A stretch of 59,930 nt of DNA from CAZHMN01 sp964533705 (lineage in GTDB: Bacteria > Electryoneota > B3-LCP). The stretch lies in the NCBI GenBank assembly GCA_964533705.1, contig CAZHMN010000004.1:1-59930 (forward strand), given 5' to 3'. The notes under the pieces are model-generated. The model did not search any database and was not told the origin of the DNA. It saw only the letters and a list, made by a program, of their open reading frames with translations. Positions 50,132-59,102 of this stretch are shown here, one piece after another. The position numbers and the translations under genes were made by a program. Position 1 is the first letter of the stretch, and every line of letters begins with the position of its first letter.

Positions 50132-51474
50132 CAGGTTCCCCCTATCGAAGCTTTCGAGTAGGTCTGATCTGCCCTTTCACGCAAAGGAACTGCCATGAGA
50201 TCGTGTTCGGCGGCCGATTCGATTCTGACTCTGAGTTTCGATCCTTCGGGGTAGCGGCCCCTAACGAGAATTTCTCCATCGAGTTCCGGCAGCTCTTTGC
50301 GGCTGTGGGCTATGCTTAAGCCCGATTCTTCATATCTATCTACGAAGACTTCTTCAACTTGCCCCACCCTGGCCAGGTTAATTTCATGTGAAATTTCACT
50401 CTGAAGCAGCATCAGTCTTTCCTGACGCTCGGTTTTTGCTGCCTCTGGAACCTGCTGAGGTAAGGAAGCCGCCTTGGCGTATTCTTCAGCGGAAAAACGA
50501 AACGAACCCAGCCGTTCGAATCGGATTGCTCTTACGAAATCCAGGAGTTCTTCCAAGTCGGCTTCGGTTTCGCCCGGGAAACCGACGATGATTGACGTTC
50601 TTATGACAACGTCGTCCATCATCCGCCGCGCTGACTGGATCAACTGTCCAATCTGCGCCTGGTGTCCTCCCCGTCCCATGGCTTTGAGGATGCGGTCGGA
50701 AGCGTGTTCTATGGGCAGATCGAGATAGCGGCAGAGTTTCGGCTGTGAAGCCCAGAATTCGAGGAGTGCTTCATTACAGGCAGGCGGATGCAGATAGAGC
50801 GGGCGAATCCACTCCAGTTTTTCTATATTACAGAGTTTCTCTAAAAGAGATATTAAGGGTTCGTTGCCTTGACCTATTCCCAGATCGTGTCCGTATGAAT
50901 TTAACTCCTGAGCGACGGGAAGCAGTTCCCTGACCCCTTGATCAGCCAGATATTTCGCCTCCTCGATAATTTCATCCGGGGGCCGGCTGCGGTAGGAGCC
51001 GCGTATCCGGGGAATGACGCAATAGGTGCAGCCTCGATCGCATCCGTCGGCGATGCGGATGTAGGCGTAATGCCGCGGCGTCCAGAGATGCCGCTCCAGG
51101 TATGGATTGCCGGAAGGCTCAACCGTATTCTGAGTTAGTGTACGAAGCAGTTTGGGCCATTCGTGGACGCCGAAAAAGGCGTCCACCTCCGGGAATTCCG
51201 CTTTAAGCTCATCCCGGTATATCTGCGGAAAGCAGCCGCAGACGTAGAGGGCCTGGCAATCCGATTCCGCTTTTACTTTAGCCGCTTCGAGGATAGCTTC
51301 GATCGCTTCTTCCTTGGCTTCCTGGATGAAGGCGCAGGTGTTGACCACGATTACGTCGGCTTCGTACGGATTTTCTACCAGACTTACGCTGCCTTTGGAA
51401 GCCCAGCCGGCCAGGAGTTCGCCATCCACCTGGTTCTTGGCGCATCCCAGGTTATGTAGGAAAAGCCGTTTCAA
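50131..51474 (-). CDS. rimO: Ribosomal protein S12 methylthiotransferase RimO
   Basis: A 447-residue methylthiotransferase. The N-terminal UPF0004 domain holds three cysteines (NLGCAKNQVD, VNTCAFI, VCGCFPQ) for the auxiliary cluster. The radical SAM motif CDRGCTYC follows, and a C-terminal TRAM domain (about 375-445). The start LHNLGCAKNQVDGE and the segment YLDLPIEHASDRIL separate it from MiaB. It methylthiolates the conserved aspartate of S12. It overlaps ftsY by four bases. Confidence 0.92.
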   Translation of the reverse strand: MKRLFLHNLGCAKNQVDGELLAGWASKGSVSLVENPYEADVIVVNTCAFIQEAKEEAIEAILEAAKVKAESDCQALYVCGCFPQIYRDELKAEFPEVDAFFGVHEWPKLLRTLTQNTVEPSGNPYLERHLWTPRHYAYIRIADGCDRGCTYCVIPRIRGSYRSRPPDEIIEEAKYLADQGVRELLPVAQELNSYGHDLGIGQGNEPLISLLEKLCNIEKLEWIRPLYLHPPACNEALLEFWASQPKLCRYLDLPIEHASDRILKAMGRGGHQAQIGQLIQSARRMMDDVVIRTSIIVGFPGETEADLEELLDFVRAIRFERLGSFRFSAEEYAKAASLPQQVPEAAKTERQERLMLLQSEISHEINLARVGQVEEVFVDRYEESGLSIAHSRKELPELDGEILVRGRYPEGSKLRVRIESAAEHDLMAVPLRERADQTYSKASIGGT

Positions 51475-52409
51475 GCCTCGTCCTCGGCGGATTCCAGGAT
51501 GGCTCGTGCGAAGCTGCGGGGATGGAAGATTTCCAGATCTCCCACTTTTTCACCGAGGCCAATAAAGCGCAGCGGTAGATTCAGCTCCCGGCAAATGGGG
51601 ATAACCGCTCCTCCCTTGGCCGTTCCGTCCAGCTTCGCCAGCACTAATCCCGTCACGCCGCTGATCTCCTGGAAAACTTTGGCCTGCTGCAAAGCGTTTT
51701 GACCGGTCGTGGCGTCGAGGACCAGAAAAACTTCATGCGGTGCTTCCGAATCCAGCTTTTTCATGACACGCGATATTTTGGCCAGTTCCTGCATCAGATT
51801 TGCCTTGTTCTGCAACCGCCCGGCCGTATCCACGATGAGCAGATCGTAATCCCGCGCCCGTGCCGCCTGGAATGCGTCGAAGGCGACGGCTGCGGGATCG
51901 GCGCCCGGCTGCTGGTGAATGACGGGGGCATCAACGCGCTTGCCCCATTCCAGCAATTGCTCTGTCGCAGCAGCGCGAAAAGTATCCGCCGCCGCCAGCA
52001 TGACTCGTTTCCCCGCCCTTTTAAAATAATACGACAATTTGGCGATAGTGGTGGTTTTGCCGCTGCCGTTTACGCCGACGACCAGTATAACCGAAGGCTT
52101 GCTCTGGAGGTTTAATTCATTCTGCACCGTGGCCGGGCTGATAACCTCTTCGATGGTTTCGGCGAGCAGGTCATGGATGATGCTTGGGTCTTTTCCGTTG
52201 CCGGGGTAACGGCGAACCTTTTCACGCAGGGCGTCGAGAATCGCGTGGGTCGTATCAACGCCTACGTCGGCACTGATCAGCGTTTCCTCCAGTTCTTCGT
52301 AGAGGTTTTCATCTATCGTGCTGTAGGAACTTAGAATGCTGCGCACCCGGTCGCCGAGTTTCTGCCGAGTTTTTCTAAGCCCTCCTTTTAGCTTCTGGAA
52401 TAACTGCAT
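51471..52409 (-). CDS. ftsY: Signal recognition particle receptor FtsY
   Basis: A 312-residue SRP GTPase with NG domain only and no long acidic A domain. G1 is GVNGSGKTTTIAKL; then DTFRAAA, DTAGR (G3), and AKLDGTAKGG (G4 and G5 region). The N-terminal helix LKGGLRKTRQKLG is typical. It docks SRP-ribosome complexes at the inner membrane for co-translational insertion. Together with rimO, nadK and dxs it forms a compact housekeeping run. Confidence 0.95.
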   Translation of the reverse strand: MQLFQKLKGGLRKTRQKLGDRVRSILSSYSTIDENLYEELEETLISADVGVDTTHAILDALREKVRRYPGNGKDPSIIHDLLAETIEEVISPATVQNELNLQSKPSVILVVGVNGSGKTTTIAKLSYYFKRAGKRVMLAAADTFRAAATEQLLEWGKRVDAPVIHQQPGADPAAVAFDAFQAARARDYDLLIVDTAGRLQNKANLMQELAKISRVMKKLDSEAPHEVFLVLDATTGQNALQQAKVFQEISGVTGLVLAKLDGTAKGGAVIPICRELNLPLRFIGLGEKVGDLEIFHPRSFARAILESAEDEA

Positions 52410-52431
52410 CTTTATTTTGGATCGAAGTTGG

Positions 52432-52584
52432 TTAGAGTAGGAGCTGTCTATTTCCAGGCGCGCGGCCCAGATCGAATACGGGAGCGCCCGATGGCACTGC
52501 CCGAATAAATTCCTCTACTAAAGGATCCGATTCTCGGATAACTTTTGTAGGATCAAGAAAAAGCTGATTCCAATCAGCATACAT
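52432..52584 (-). pseudogene. Fragment of a class I SAM methyltransferase N-terminus
   Basis: A 50-codon frame begins MYADWNQLFLDPTKVIRESD and continues to AVPSGAPVFDLGRAPGN before a stop. This matches the start of a class I methyltransferase (W-N-x-L-x-x-D-P-x-x-V, then motif I, normally V-L-D-L-G-C-G-x-G). Motif I is damaged (LGRAPG) and the rest of the protein is absent, so it appears to be a decayed remnant between ftsY and nadK. Confidence 0.45.
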
Positions 52585-52608
52585 CGGGGCTATTCCGCGC
52601 GGCGGGGA

Positions 52609-53484
52609 TTATCGGGGAGATTCCGACTGTGGCAAGGAAATGCCACCCCACTTCAATTTTTCACGGAGCACGTCGTAAAAGAACTTATCTCGAAAGAGCA
52701 CCAGTTTAACGACGTAATCAGCTCGTGAGATGAGCACCCTATCACCGGTCTTCAAGGTGCGTTCCACTTGGCCGTCCGCCACCAGAGTCAGGGCATCATA
52801 CCGGCCTTCGAGCAGCGCTTCAATCTCCTGGTCATCGCCGATGATCATGGGGCGGTCGGCAAGCGTGTGCGGTGAGATGGGATTGACGATAAGTGCGTTC
52901 AGTGAGGGTTCGACGATGGGGCCGCCGCTGGAAAGCGAATAAGCCGTTGAGCCCGTCGGAGTGGCGATGATTAAACCGTCTCCGGTATAAGTGTTCAGAT
53001 AACGCCCCCCAATCGTGGTTCGTATTCCTACGACACGGGGGTAGGCGCCTTTGCTGATAACGATGTCATTCAGGGCAAAGTATTTCTGCTGTGACCCCTC
53101 AACCCTACAGCATAGCACCATGCGGTCTTCCACCCGATAATCTCCGCTGAGAAGTTCTTCGATGCGGGGGTAAAGACTTTCCAGTGAAATTTCGGCCAGG
53201 TATCCCAGACCGCCCAGGTGAACTCCCAGAATCGGAGTCTGATGCTGGCCTACCTTCCGGGCTGTGGACAGCAGAGTTCCATCACCTCCGAAAGAGAGGA
53301 TCATGTCACTGACTTCAGCCAACTGGGTTGCAGGTGAAAAACGTGCCTTTGGCTTTTTCAGATTGGATTTAAGATCATCGCAGACGAGGATGGTGGGACC
53401 CTTGCTCTCGATCCAATCCAGAAAATCGGGTAGTACCTCCCAGATCCTTGGCATCTGCGTGTTGGCGATGATGCCGAACGTCAT
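52609..53484 (-). CDS. nadK: NAD kinase
   Basis: A 291-residue NAD kinase that makes NADP. Core motifs are ILSFGGDGTLLSTAR (GGDGT, catalytic Asp), a CCRVEG strand, FALNDIVISKG (NE/D motif) and GLIIATPTGSTAYSLSSGG. The start ATG 53484 lies inside the 3' end of the dxs frame (110-base overlap), which is unusual. Confidence 0.92.
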   Translation of the reverse strand: MTFGIIANTQMPRIWEVLPDFLDWIESKGPTILVCDDLKSNLKKPKARFSPATQLAEVSDMILSFGGDGTLLSTARKVGQHQTPILGVHLGGLGYLAEISLESLYPRIEELLSGDYRVEDRMVLCCRVEGSQQKYFALNDIVISKGAYPRVVGIRTTIGGRYLNTYTGDGLIIATPTGSTAYSLSSGGPIVEPSLNALIVNPISPHTLADRPMIIGDDQEIEALLEGRYDALTLVADGQVERTLKTGDRVLISRADYVVKLVLFRDKFFYDVLREKLKWGGISLPQSESPR

Positions 53485-55411
53485 GGAGTTTGATGGAACC
53501 TACTTTATTTGATTTGAGCGCCCTTGCCTTCTTGCGCTGTCCGAAGAATTTCCGAGCGGTTACCATAATGTTCTCTGCATCCAAACCCACTTGCCGGAGC
53601 AGCAGGGATCTGGCCCCCTGTTCGATAAACCGGTCGGGTATTCCCAGGAGTTTCACCCTGGGCGGTTTAATGTCCATCTCTGAAAATGCCTCGAGGATTG
53701 CCGAACCGAAACCACCTTTTATTGTTCCTTCTTCTATGGTGATGATGCGGTCATAGCTCTCTGCCAGGTCGAGTAAAAGTTCGCGATCCAAAGGCTTAAG
53801 GCTGCGCATATTGACAACTGTCAGGGGCAAGCCTTCCTCATCTAAGACTTGCGCCGCTTGCATGGCTTCCCAGTAAACCGGGCCTATGGCCAGAATCGCG
53901 CCGGCTGAACCAACTCTGCCGACGACCGCTCTGCCGATATCCAGCCTCTTCAATTCCGGATCGAGGGGAATGCCGACTCCCTCTCCACGAGGATACCTCA
54001 GCAAAATGGGCCCCTGCTTCCAACTCACGGCTGTCTGCAACATATGCTGGAGTTCGTTTTCGTCGGCGGGGACGAGAATGGCAGTCCCGGGAATGTGGCG
54101 AAGGTAACTTAAATCGAAGCAGCCGTGATGCGTGGGGCCGTCTTCGCCGACCAGACCGGCTCGGTCTAAGGCGAAAATGATGGGAAGTTTCTGAAGAGCG
54201 GCGTCATGGATCAGTTGATCGTAACCTCTCTGCAAGAAGGTGGAGTAGATGGCTACCACGGGCCGGAAGCCCTGGGAGGCCAGTCCCGCGGCGAAGGTCA
54301 CGGCATGCCCTTCGGCGATGCCGACGTCGTAGAAACGTTCGGGGAACTTTTCGCTGAATTCGGTTAAGCCGGTGCCGTCCGTCATGGCTGCGGTAACCGC
54401 GACGACCGAGTCATGTTTTTCAGCCAGTCGGATGATCGTTTTGCCGAAAACAGACGTATAGGACGGGGCCTTCTTTGCCCTGCCGTTAGATTTTCCGGTG
54501 GCTTTTTCAAAGGAGCCGATTCCGTGGAATTGGGTGGCGTTCTTTTCGGCGGGAGGGTATCCTTTACCTTTGCGGGTGAGAACGTGGACCAGGATCGGTC
54601 CGGGAAGTCCTCTAACCTGGCGGAAGATGTGGATTAGATCCTCGATTTTATGGCCGTCCAGAGGGCCGATATAGCGGAAGCCGATTTGTTCGAAGAGCAT
54701 CCCCGGCGCCAGCATGGCTTTAATGGAACTTTCCAGTCTTCCCCAGGATCTGGCGATGCGTTCACCCTGAGGCAGGCGGGCGGCCAGCTCCAAAAGTTCC
54801 TTCTTAATCCTGTTCATGCGGGGATCAGTGATAAGAAATGCCAGGTACTTGGAGAGAGCCCCCACATTCGGGGAGATGGACATTTTATTGTCGTTTAGAA
54901 CGACGATGAAGTTGCGACGGGAAGCTCCGGCGTTGTTCAAGCCCTCGAAAGCCAGACCGCCGCTCATTGATCCATCACCGATGACCGAGATGACGCTGTA
55001 ATCTTCGCCGGCCAAATCGCGAGCGCAAACCATCCCGTACCCCGCCGAGATGGACGTTGAAGCGTGGCCAGTACCGAAGGCGTCGTGCGAGTTCTCAAAG
55101 CGGCTGGGGAAACCCGAAATCCCGCCGTATTGCCTGTTCTTTGGGAAGCGATCCCTTCGACCGGTCAGAATCTTGTGGGCGTAAGCTTGATGGCCCACGT
55201 CCCAGATGATTTTATCACGGGGGCTGTCAAAGACGTAGTGAAGCGCCAGAGTCAATTCCACAACACCCAGGCTGGGCGCCAGGTGCCCGCCGGTCACGCT
55301 GACGTTGTTGATGATGTAATCACGCAGTTCGGAAGCCAGCTCGGTTAGCTCCTGGGGCGACAGTCGCTTGAGATCGGTGGGGGAATCAATATTTGATAAA
55401 TGGTTGCTCAC
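53375..55411 (-). CDS. dxs: 1-deoxy-D-xylulose-5-phosphate synthase
   Basis: A 678-residue transketolase-family enzyme, first in the MEP isoprenoid pathway and also source of the thiazole precursor. Marks: VGHQAYAHKILTGRRDRF, the thiamine-pyrophosphate motif GDGSMSGGLAFEGLNN, and DRAGLVGEDGPTHHG. The family normally ends about 40 residues earlier. The tail after GQRKKARALKSNK simply translates nadK in another frame. TAA and TAG triplets lie in the other frames just there, so a one-base indel near 53510 may have removed the true stop. Confidence 0.9.
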   Translation of the reverse strand: MSNHLSNIDSPTDLKRLSPQELTELASELRDYIINNVSVTGGHLAPSLGVVELTLALHYVFDSPRDKIIWDVGHQAYAHKILTGRRDRFPKNRQYGGISGFPSRFENSHDAFGTGHASTSISAGYGMVCARDLAGEDYSVISVIGDGSMSGGLAFEGLNNAGASRRNFIVVLNDNKMSISPNVGALSKYLAFLITDPRMNRIKKELLELAARLPQGERIARSWGRLESSIKAMLAPGMLFEQIGFRYIGPLDGHKIEDLIHIFRQVRGLPGPILVHVLTRKGKGYPPAEKNATQFHGIGSFEKATGKSNGRAKKAPSYTSVFGKTIIRLAEKHDSVVAVTAAMTDGTGLTEFSEKFPERFYDVGIAEGHAVTFAAGLASQGFRPVVAIYSTFLQRGYDQLIHDAALQKLPIIFALDRAGLVGEDGPTHHGCFDLSYLRHIPGTAILVPADENELQHMLQTAVSWKQGPILLRYPRGEGVGIPLDPELKRLDIGRAVVGRVGSAGAILAIGPVYWEAMQAAQVLDEEGLPLTVVNMRSLKPLDRELLLDLAESYDRIITIEEGTIKGGFGSAILEAFSEMDIKPPRVKLLGIPDRFIEQGARSLLLRQVGLDAENIMVTARKFFGQRKKARALKSNKVGSIKLHDVRHHRQHADAKDLGGTTRFSGLDREQGSHHPRLR

Positions 55412-55474
55412 CTGAGTCTCTGTGCTATCATTATTCTGACAGGTTCGTTTGTAAAATATGAAGGATCATCTAAA

Positions 55475-55663
55475 TTATGGCAAAATCTTGAGCTTTTGTT
55501 CAGCTTCATCCAATTTCTTCAGACAGAGGCCGATCAGCGATTTGCCTTCCTCGAAGAGATTCAAGGCCTCGTCCAGCGCAGGATTATTATCCTCCAGCGA
55601 ATGGACGATCTCCTCCAGGCGTTTAAGCGCTTCCTCAAATGACTTCTCAGCCTCTTCTGGCAT
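55475..55663 (-). CDS. xseB: Exodeoxyribonuclease VII small subunit
   Basis: A 62-residue helical protein with the family pattern SFEEALKRLEEIVHSLED, NNPALDEALNLFEEGKSL and LKKLDEAEQKL. It multimerises with XseA to form exonuclease VII, which degrades single-stranded DNA. It lies 18 bases after xseA. The often-seen ispA gene between xseB and dxs is absent here. Confidence 0.92.
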   Translation of the reverse strand: MPEEAEKSFEEALKRLEEIVHSLEDNNPALDEALNLFEEGKSLIGLCLKKLDEAEQKLKILP

Positions 55664-55681
55664 ATTTAATCTTTGAAAAGG

Positions 55682-56890
55682 TTATGAATCGCCTTCGCAT
55701 CGCTTCACGACAGCTTCGGCGGTGCCTGTGTGAAAAGTGATATCTATGTCGTCCGCGGGCACGAGTTCATCCGATCGGATTATCGGTTTGGGGTGGCCTG
55801 GTTTGCGCACGACTGAATAACCCCGGGCGAGAATCGCCCTGGGATTAGCCGATTGATGCCGCGCCCTGAGTTGTTCCAGGGCTGAACGGCGGCGTTCCAG
55901 CAATTGCAGGATGGCACTTTCTAATCGTCTCGAAAGCTCGTCCGTTCTCTGGCTCTCTTCCCGCCAAATGGCGGGGACGCGCTGCTTGAGAACCGTCAAA
56001 GCGTAATCATTCAGCCAGCGCCGCAATTCGGTGATTCTAAGTTGCAGGGCACGCTGCAGCCGAGATTGGAAATCTGCCACCCGCTTGCTCAGCGATTCCC
56101 TGTCGGGGAGGCACATTTCGGCCGCCGCTGAGGGTGTGGGAGCTCTCAAATCCGCCGCCAGATCCGCCAGTGTGACGTCCACTTCATGGCCGACGGCGCT
56201 GACGATGGGCGTATGGCAGTCGGCGATAGCCCTCACTACCTTCTCTTCATTGAAGGCCCAGAGATCTTCCGGAGCTCCACCTCCGCGCCCCACGATGATA
56301 ACCTGGGGCCAACCGCTGTCGTCCAATAATCTGATGCCTGCTGCAATCTCTCCAGGAGCCGCGGCACCCTGAACCGCCGCCGGTGCCAACCGAAATTCCA
56401 CCCAGGGGGCCCGTTTGCGTGCCACTTTTAGAATATCCTGTAATGCGGCCCCGTCCGGGCTGGTGACCACCCCGATGCGCTCCGGCATTGAGGGTAAGGG
56501 AATCTTTCTTTCCAGTGCGAATAATCCCTGGGCATCGAGCTTCTTTTTCAGTTCTTCGAAAGCCAGAGCCAGGTCGCCCACGCCCGCGGGGCGGATCTCG
56601 AAACAATCGAACTGGTAGCGCCCGCCCCTCTCGTAAACGGTGATCTTGCCCTGAACCAAAACCATTTGCCCCACCTGCGGGACGAAGCTCAGGGTCTCGG
56701 TTCGGCCTCGCCACAGTACGCAGGAGAGAGCCGAGCGGTCATCAATCAGCGTGAAGTACCAGTGTCCGGAACGGTGCCGGGTGAACTGGGAAACTTCTCC
56801 CCGAACCCAGAGAAGCGGTAAACCGCCTTCGAGGATTGCTTTAATGCGACCGGTCAGCTCGCTGATTGTTAGTGGAACCTGCTCGTTCAT
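55682..56890 (-). CDS. xseA: Exodeoxyribonuclease VII large subunit
   Basis: A 402-residue nuclease subunit. An N-terminal OB fold (LPLLWVRGEVSQFTRHRSGHWYFTLID) is followed by the catalytic core (TSPDGAALQDIL, GRGGGAPEDLWAFNEE, PIVSAVGHEVDVTLADLAADLRAPTPSAAAE) and a coiled-coil C-terminus. The start at ATG 56890 (MNEQVPLTI) is chosen because upstream residues are a shadow of the DUF2905-type gene, whose stop overlaps it by four bases. Confidence 0.94.
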   Translation of the reverse strand: MNEQVPLTISELTGRIKAILEGGLPLLWVRGEVSQFTRHRSGHWYFTLIDDRSALSCVLWRGRTETLSFVPQVGQMVLVQGKITVYERGGRYQFDCFEIRPAGVGDLALAFEELKKKLDAQGLFALERKIPLPSMPERIGVVTSPDGAALQDILKVARKRAPWVEFRLAPAAVQGAAAPGEIAAGIRLLDDSGWPQVIIVGRGGGAPEDLWAFNEEKVVRAIADCHTPIVSAVGHEVDVTLADLAADLRAPTPSAAAEMCLPDRESLSKRVADFQSRLQRALQLRITELRRWLNDYALTVLKQRVPAIWREESQRTDELSRRLESAILQLLERRRSALEQLRARHQSANPRAILARGYSVVRKPGHPKPIIRSDELVPADDIDITFHTGTAEAVVKRCEGDS

Positions 56891-57114
56891 TTGCGGCCCA
56901 GAAAGTGGAACAACAGCGTAAGCAGGATGCTGACCAGAATACAGGTCCCCAGGGGAAAGTAAAAGCGCACCGAGCCCTTTTGCCAGCTGAAGTTGCCGGG
57001 GATTTTTTGTAAAAAGGGCCATCGGGGTGCCAGGTAAACCAGCCCCCCGATCAGGATCAGAAGCAAGCCCAGTAAAATTAAAATTTTACCAAGATTTTGG
57101 TACGGCAGCATCAA
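56887..57114 (-). CDS. DUF2905-type small membrane protein
   Basis: A 75-residue protein with two membrane helices (LGKILILLGLLLILIGGLVY and TCILVSILLTLLFHFLG) joined by a short loop, KIPGNFSWQKGSVRFYFPLGT. That G-D/N-x-x-x-x-x-x-x-R-F-Y-F-P pattern marks the DUF2905 family. Its function is unknown. It overlaps xseA by four bases. An ATG one codon later is equally possible as the start. Confidence 0.85.
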   Translation of the reverse strand: MMLPYQNLGKILILLGLLLILIGGLVYLAPRWPFLQKIPGNFSWQKGSVRFYFPLGTCILVSILLTLLFHFLGRK

Positions 57115-57122
57115 CTCATCAA

Positions 57123-57650
57123 TTAAGGGAACATGCCGTGCTTCGGCAACCGAATAATGCTGGCCTTGACTTTCCCTTCCTCAACTTCCAGCCAACCGGC
57201 AGTCGGATATGGCTGCCGGGGGCCTGTCGGGCTACCGGGATTAAACAGCAGAACCTCGCCGCGGCGACTTAAGTGCGGCCGGTGAGAATGCCCGAAAATA
57301 ATGACGTCCGGGTGTTCCCTCAACCAGGCGTCGTGGACGCGTTCGTCCAGGCCTGTCGGTGGACCCCAACCGTGTATCATTCCAATGCGCACGCCTTCGC
57401 GTTCCACTGTGACGCGTTCCGGAAGATCATTCCGCAGCATAAGCGCATCCATGTTCCCGCAGACCGATATGAGGGATCCCATTTGTTGTAAGGCCAGGTA
57501 GAATTCCACGCCGGTGTGATCTCCTGCATGCAGGATCAAGTCCGCCGCTTTGAAATACCCGGCCAGATCCTTTAGAAATCCGGATGTTTCACCGGAAGTC
57601 TGGACTCCATATTTCAGGTGGGTATCGGATAGCACCAGGATGCGGGTCAT
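57123..57650 (-). CDS. YfcE/MJ0936-family metallophosphodiesterase
   Basis: A 175-residue metallophosphoesterase: SDTHLKYG (D-x-H), LILHAGDHTG (GD), VCGNMD (GN-x-D), MIHGWG and FGHSHRPH, with the terminal NPGSPTGPR motif. Size and motif set match the YfcE/MJ0936 phosphodiesterase family, which is active on small phosphodiesters in vitro; the physiological substrate is not established. It is cytoplasmic and 8 bases from the DUF2905-type gene. Confidence 0.88.
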   Translation of the reverse strand: MTRILVLSDTHLKYGVQTSGETSGFLKDLAGYFKAADLILHAGDHTGVEFYLALQQMGSLISVCGNMDALMLRNDLPERVTVEREGVRIGMIHGWGPPTGLDERVHDAWLREHPDVIIFGHSHRPHLSRRGEVLLFNPGSPTGPRQPYPTAGWLEVEEGKVKASIIRLPKHGMFP

Positions 57651-57671
57651 GTCCGCGGACCAGATGACGAA

Positions 57672-57761
57672 TTACTTCTTCTTATGTCTGTTCTTGCGCA
57701 GTCTTTTCTTTCGTTTGTGGGTGGCCATCTTGGCCCGTTTGCGCTTCTTGCCGCAGGGCAA
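57672..57761 (-). CDS. 29-residue highly basic small protein (TTG start)
   Basis: A very short gene: TTG start at 57761, seven bases after a perfect AGGAGGT site (57775-57769), stop at 57672. The product begins MPCGKKRKRAKMATHKRKK and ends NRHKKK; about two thirds of its residues are Lys, Arg or His. Such tiny basic proteins recur in bacterial genomes and resemble small ribosome-bound proteins; I cannot assign a name. It lies between HU and the phosphodiesterase on the same strand. An internal ATG at residue 12 would give 18 residues but has no ribosome site. Confidence 0.65.
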   Translation of the reverse strand: MPCGKKRKRAKMATHKRKKRLRKNRHKKK

Positions 57762-57809
57762 TGCCGTTACCTCCTGGTTTGAATCACATCATGTTTAGAG
57801 TTGACTGAG

Positions 57810-58091
57810 TTATCTTCTTTTTAACAGTGCCGCTTTCCACTCCGGCGAGGGTCGAAAAACAGGAACTTTCTTGCGGGGTACAGCGATCGTCTGGCGAGTC
57901 CTGGGGTGCTGAGCTTTTCTGGCTTCCCGATCCACCGCTTTGAACGTACCGAAGCCGCGCAAGTTCACACTTCGCCCTCCTGCCACTTGTTCGTTGATGA
58001 CACCGACCATGTTATCAATGGCTGCCCGGGCTTCAATTTGGGTTAAGCCCGTCCGACTGGCAATTTCCCGAACCAGATCACTTTTGTTCAT
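57810..58091 (-). CDS. HU/IHF-family DNA-binding protein
   Basis: A 93-residue histone-like protein: MNKSDLVREIASRTGLTQ, then VNLRGFGTFKAVDREARKAQHPRTRQ with the DNA-binding arm, and PVFRPSPEWKAALLKRR at the end. The GFGTF and arm residues fit HU/IHF. The arm tip has IAVPRKKVP, as in HU-alpha/beta relatives. It bends and compacts DNA as a dimer; HU or IHF type is not decided. Confidence 0.93.
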   Translation of the reverse strand: MNKSDLVREIASRTGLTQIEARAAIDNMVGVINEQVAGGRSVNLRGFGTFKAVDREARKAQHPRTRQTIAVPRKKVPVFRPSPEWKAALLKRR

Positions 58092-58191
58092 GGTTCACCT
58101 CGCAATTTGTGTTCTTTAATTTTTCCCTTGAAGGGGACGATTTGTTACTAAGAGATTTCGCCGCATAAGCACAGGTAAGAAACCGGAAAAA

Positions 58192-59088
58192 TTAGAAGCC
58201 CTGCGGCAGCTCGTATTTCAGAGGAATAGCTAAACCGAGCTTCAGAAAGATAATTTCTTCTAAATCGCTTAGAAGGATGTCCAATAATGTTAGTTTCTTT
58301 TTTGCCAGTTCTACGACTTGAGGTTTTCCGGAAATGCCTCCCAATTCTCCTGCAACCTGAATCGCTTCATCCAGGCCACCCAGGATGTCAATTAGCCCCA
58401 GTTCCTTTGCCTGACGTCCGGTATAAACTCGCCCATCCGCCAGAAGTTCCACTTCAGCGACTTCGAGATTTCGCCCCTCCGCCACCGCATGAACGAACTG
58501 GTCGTACGTATCATCAATTAGAGATTGCAGATATTCCCTCTCCTCCCCCGTCATCCCCCTGAAAGGCGATCCCGTATCCTTGAATTTACCGCTCTTGACG
58601 GTTTCAACGCCCACGCCCAGCTTCTCAAACAGACGCTGATACTGAAAGATGCTGGCGATGACGCCGATGGAACCGGTGATGGTTCCCGGATTGGCGATAA
58701 TCGTATCCGCTCCCAGGGCGACGTAATACCCACCAGAGGCGGCGACATTACCCATCGAAGCGACGATGGGGATGCCCTTTTCATCCCGCAGGTATTTCAG
58801 CTTTCGGTAAATCTCCTGAGATGCCGCTACGGCCCCTCCGGGGGTTTCCAGCCGCAGCACGACCGCCTTTACCGCCTTGCTTTCTTCTATCTTGTCGAGT
58901 TGGGACAGGATCGGCTTGGAATCGTATATTCCTCCAACGATCTTGATCAGAGCAACCTTCTCGCCACCGCTCAGGCTCAGATCGTCGAGGCTATCCGAAG
59001 GCGTGATCAGGCCGAAGATGAGATAGATAAAGAGGAAGAAGAAAAGCAGGAAGAACAGAAGTACAAAAAGATCTCGACGTCGATTCAA
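58192..59088 (-). CDS. sppA: Signal peptide peptidase SppA
   Basis: A 298-residue membrane-anchored serine protease of the short (about 300-residue) SppA type. One N-terminal helix (LFVLLFFLLFFFLFIYLIF) anchors it. Nucleophile Ser118 is in GNVAASGGYYVA, and the general-base lysine lies in VKSGKFKDTGSPFR (K168 or K170). It degrades cleaved signal peptides in the inner membrane facing the periplasm. Fourteen bases separate it from the LysM gene upstream. Confidence 0.92.
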   Translation of the reverse strand: MNRRRDLFVLLFFLLFFFLFIYLIFGLITPSDSLDDLSLSGGEKVALIKIVGGIYDSKPILSQLDKIEESKAVKAVVLRLETPGGAVAASQEIYRKLKYLRDEKGIPIVASMGNVAASGGYYVALGADTIIANPGTITGSIGVIASIFQYQRLFEKLGVGVETVKSGKFKDTGSPFRGMTGEEREYLQSLIDDTYDQFVHAVAEGRNLEVAEVELLADGRVYTGRQAKELGLIDILGGLDEAIQVAGELGGISGKPQVVELAKKKLTLLDILLSDLEEIIFLKLGLAIPLKYELPQGF

Positions 59089-59102
59089 TAGCCCTCCCTA
59101 AT

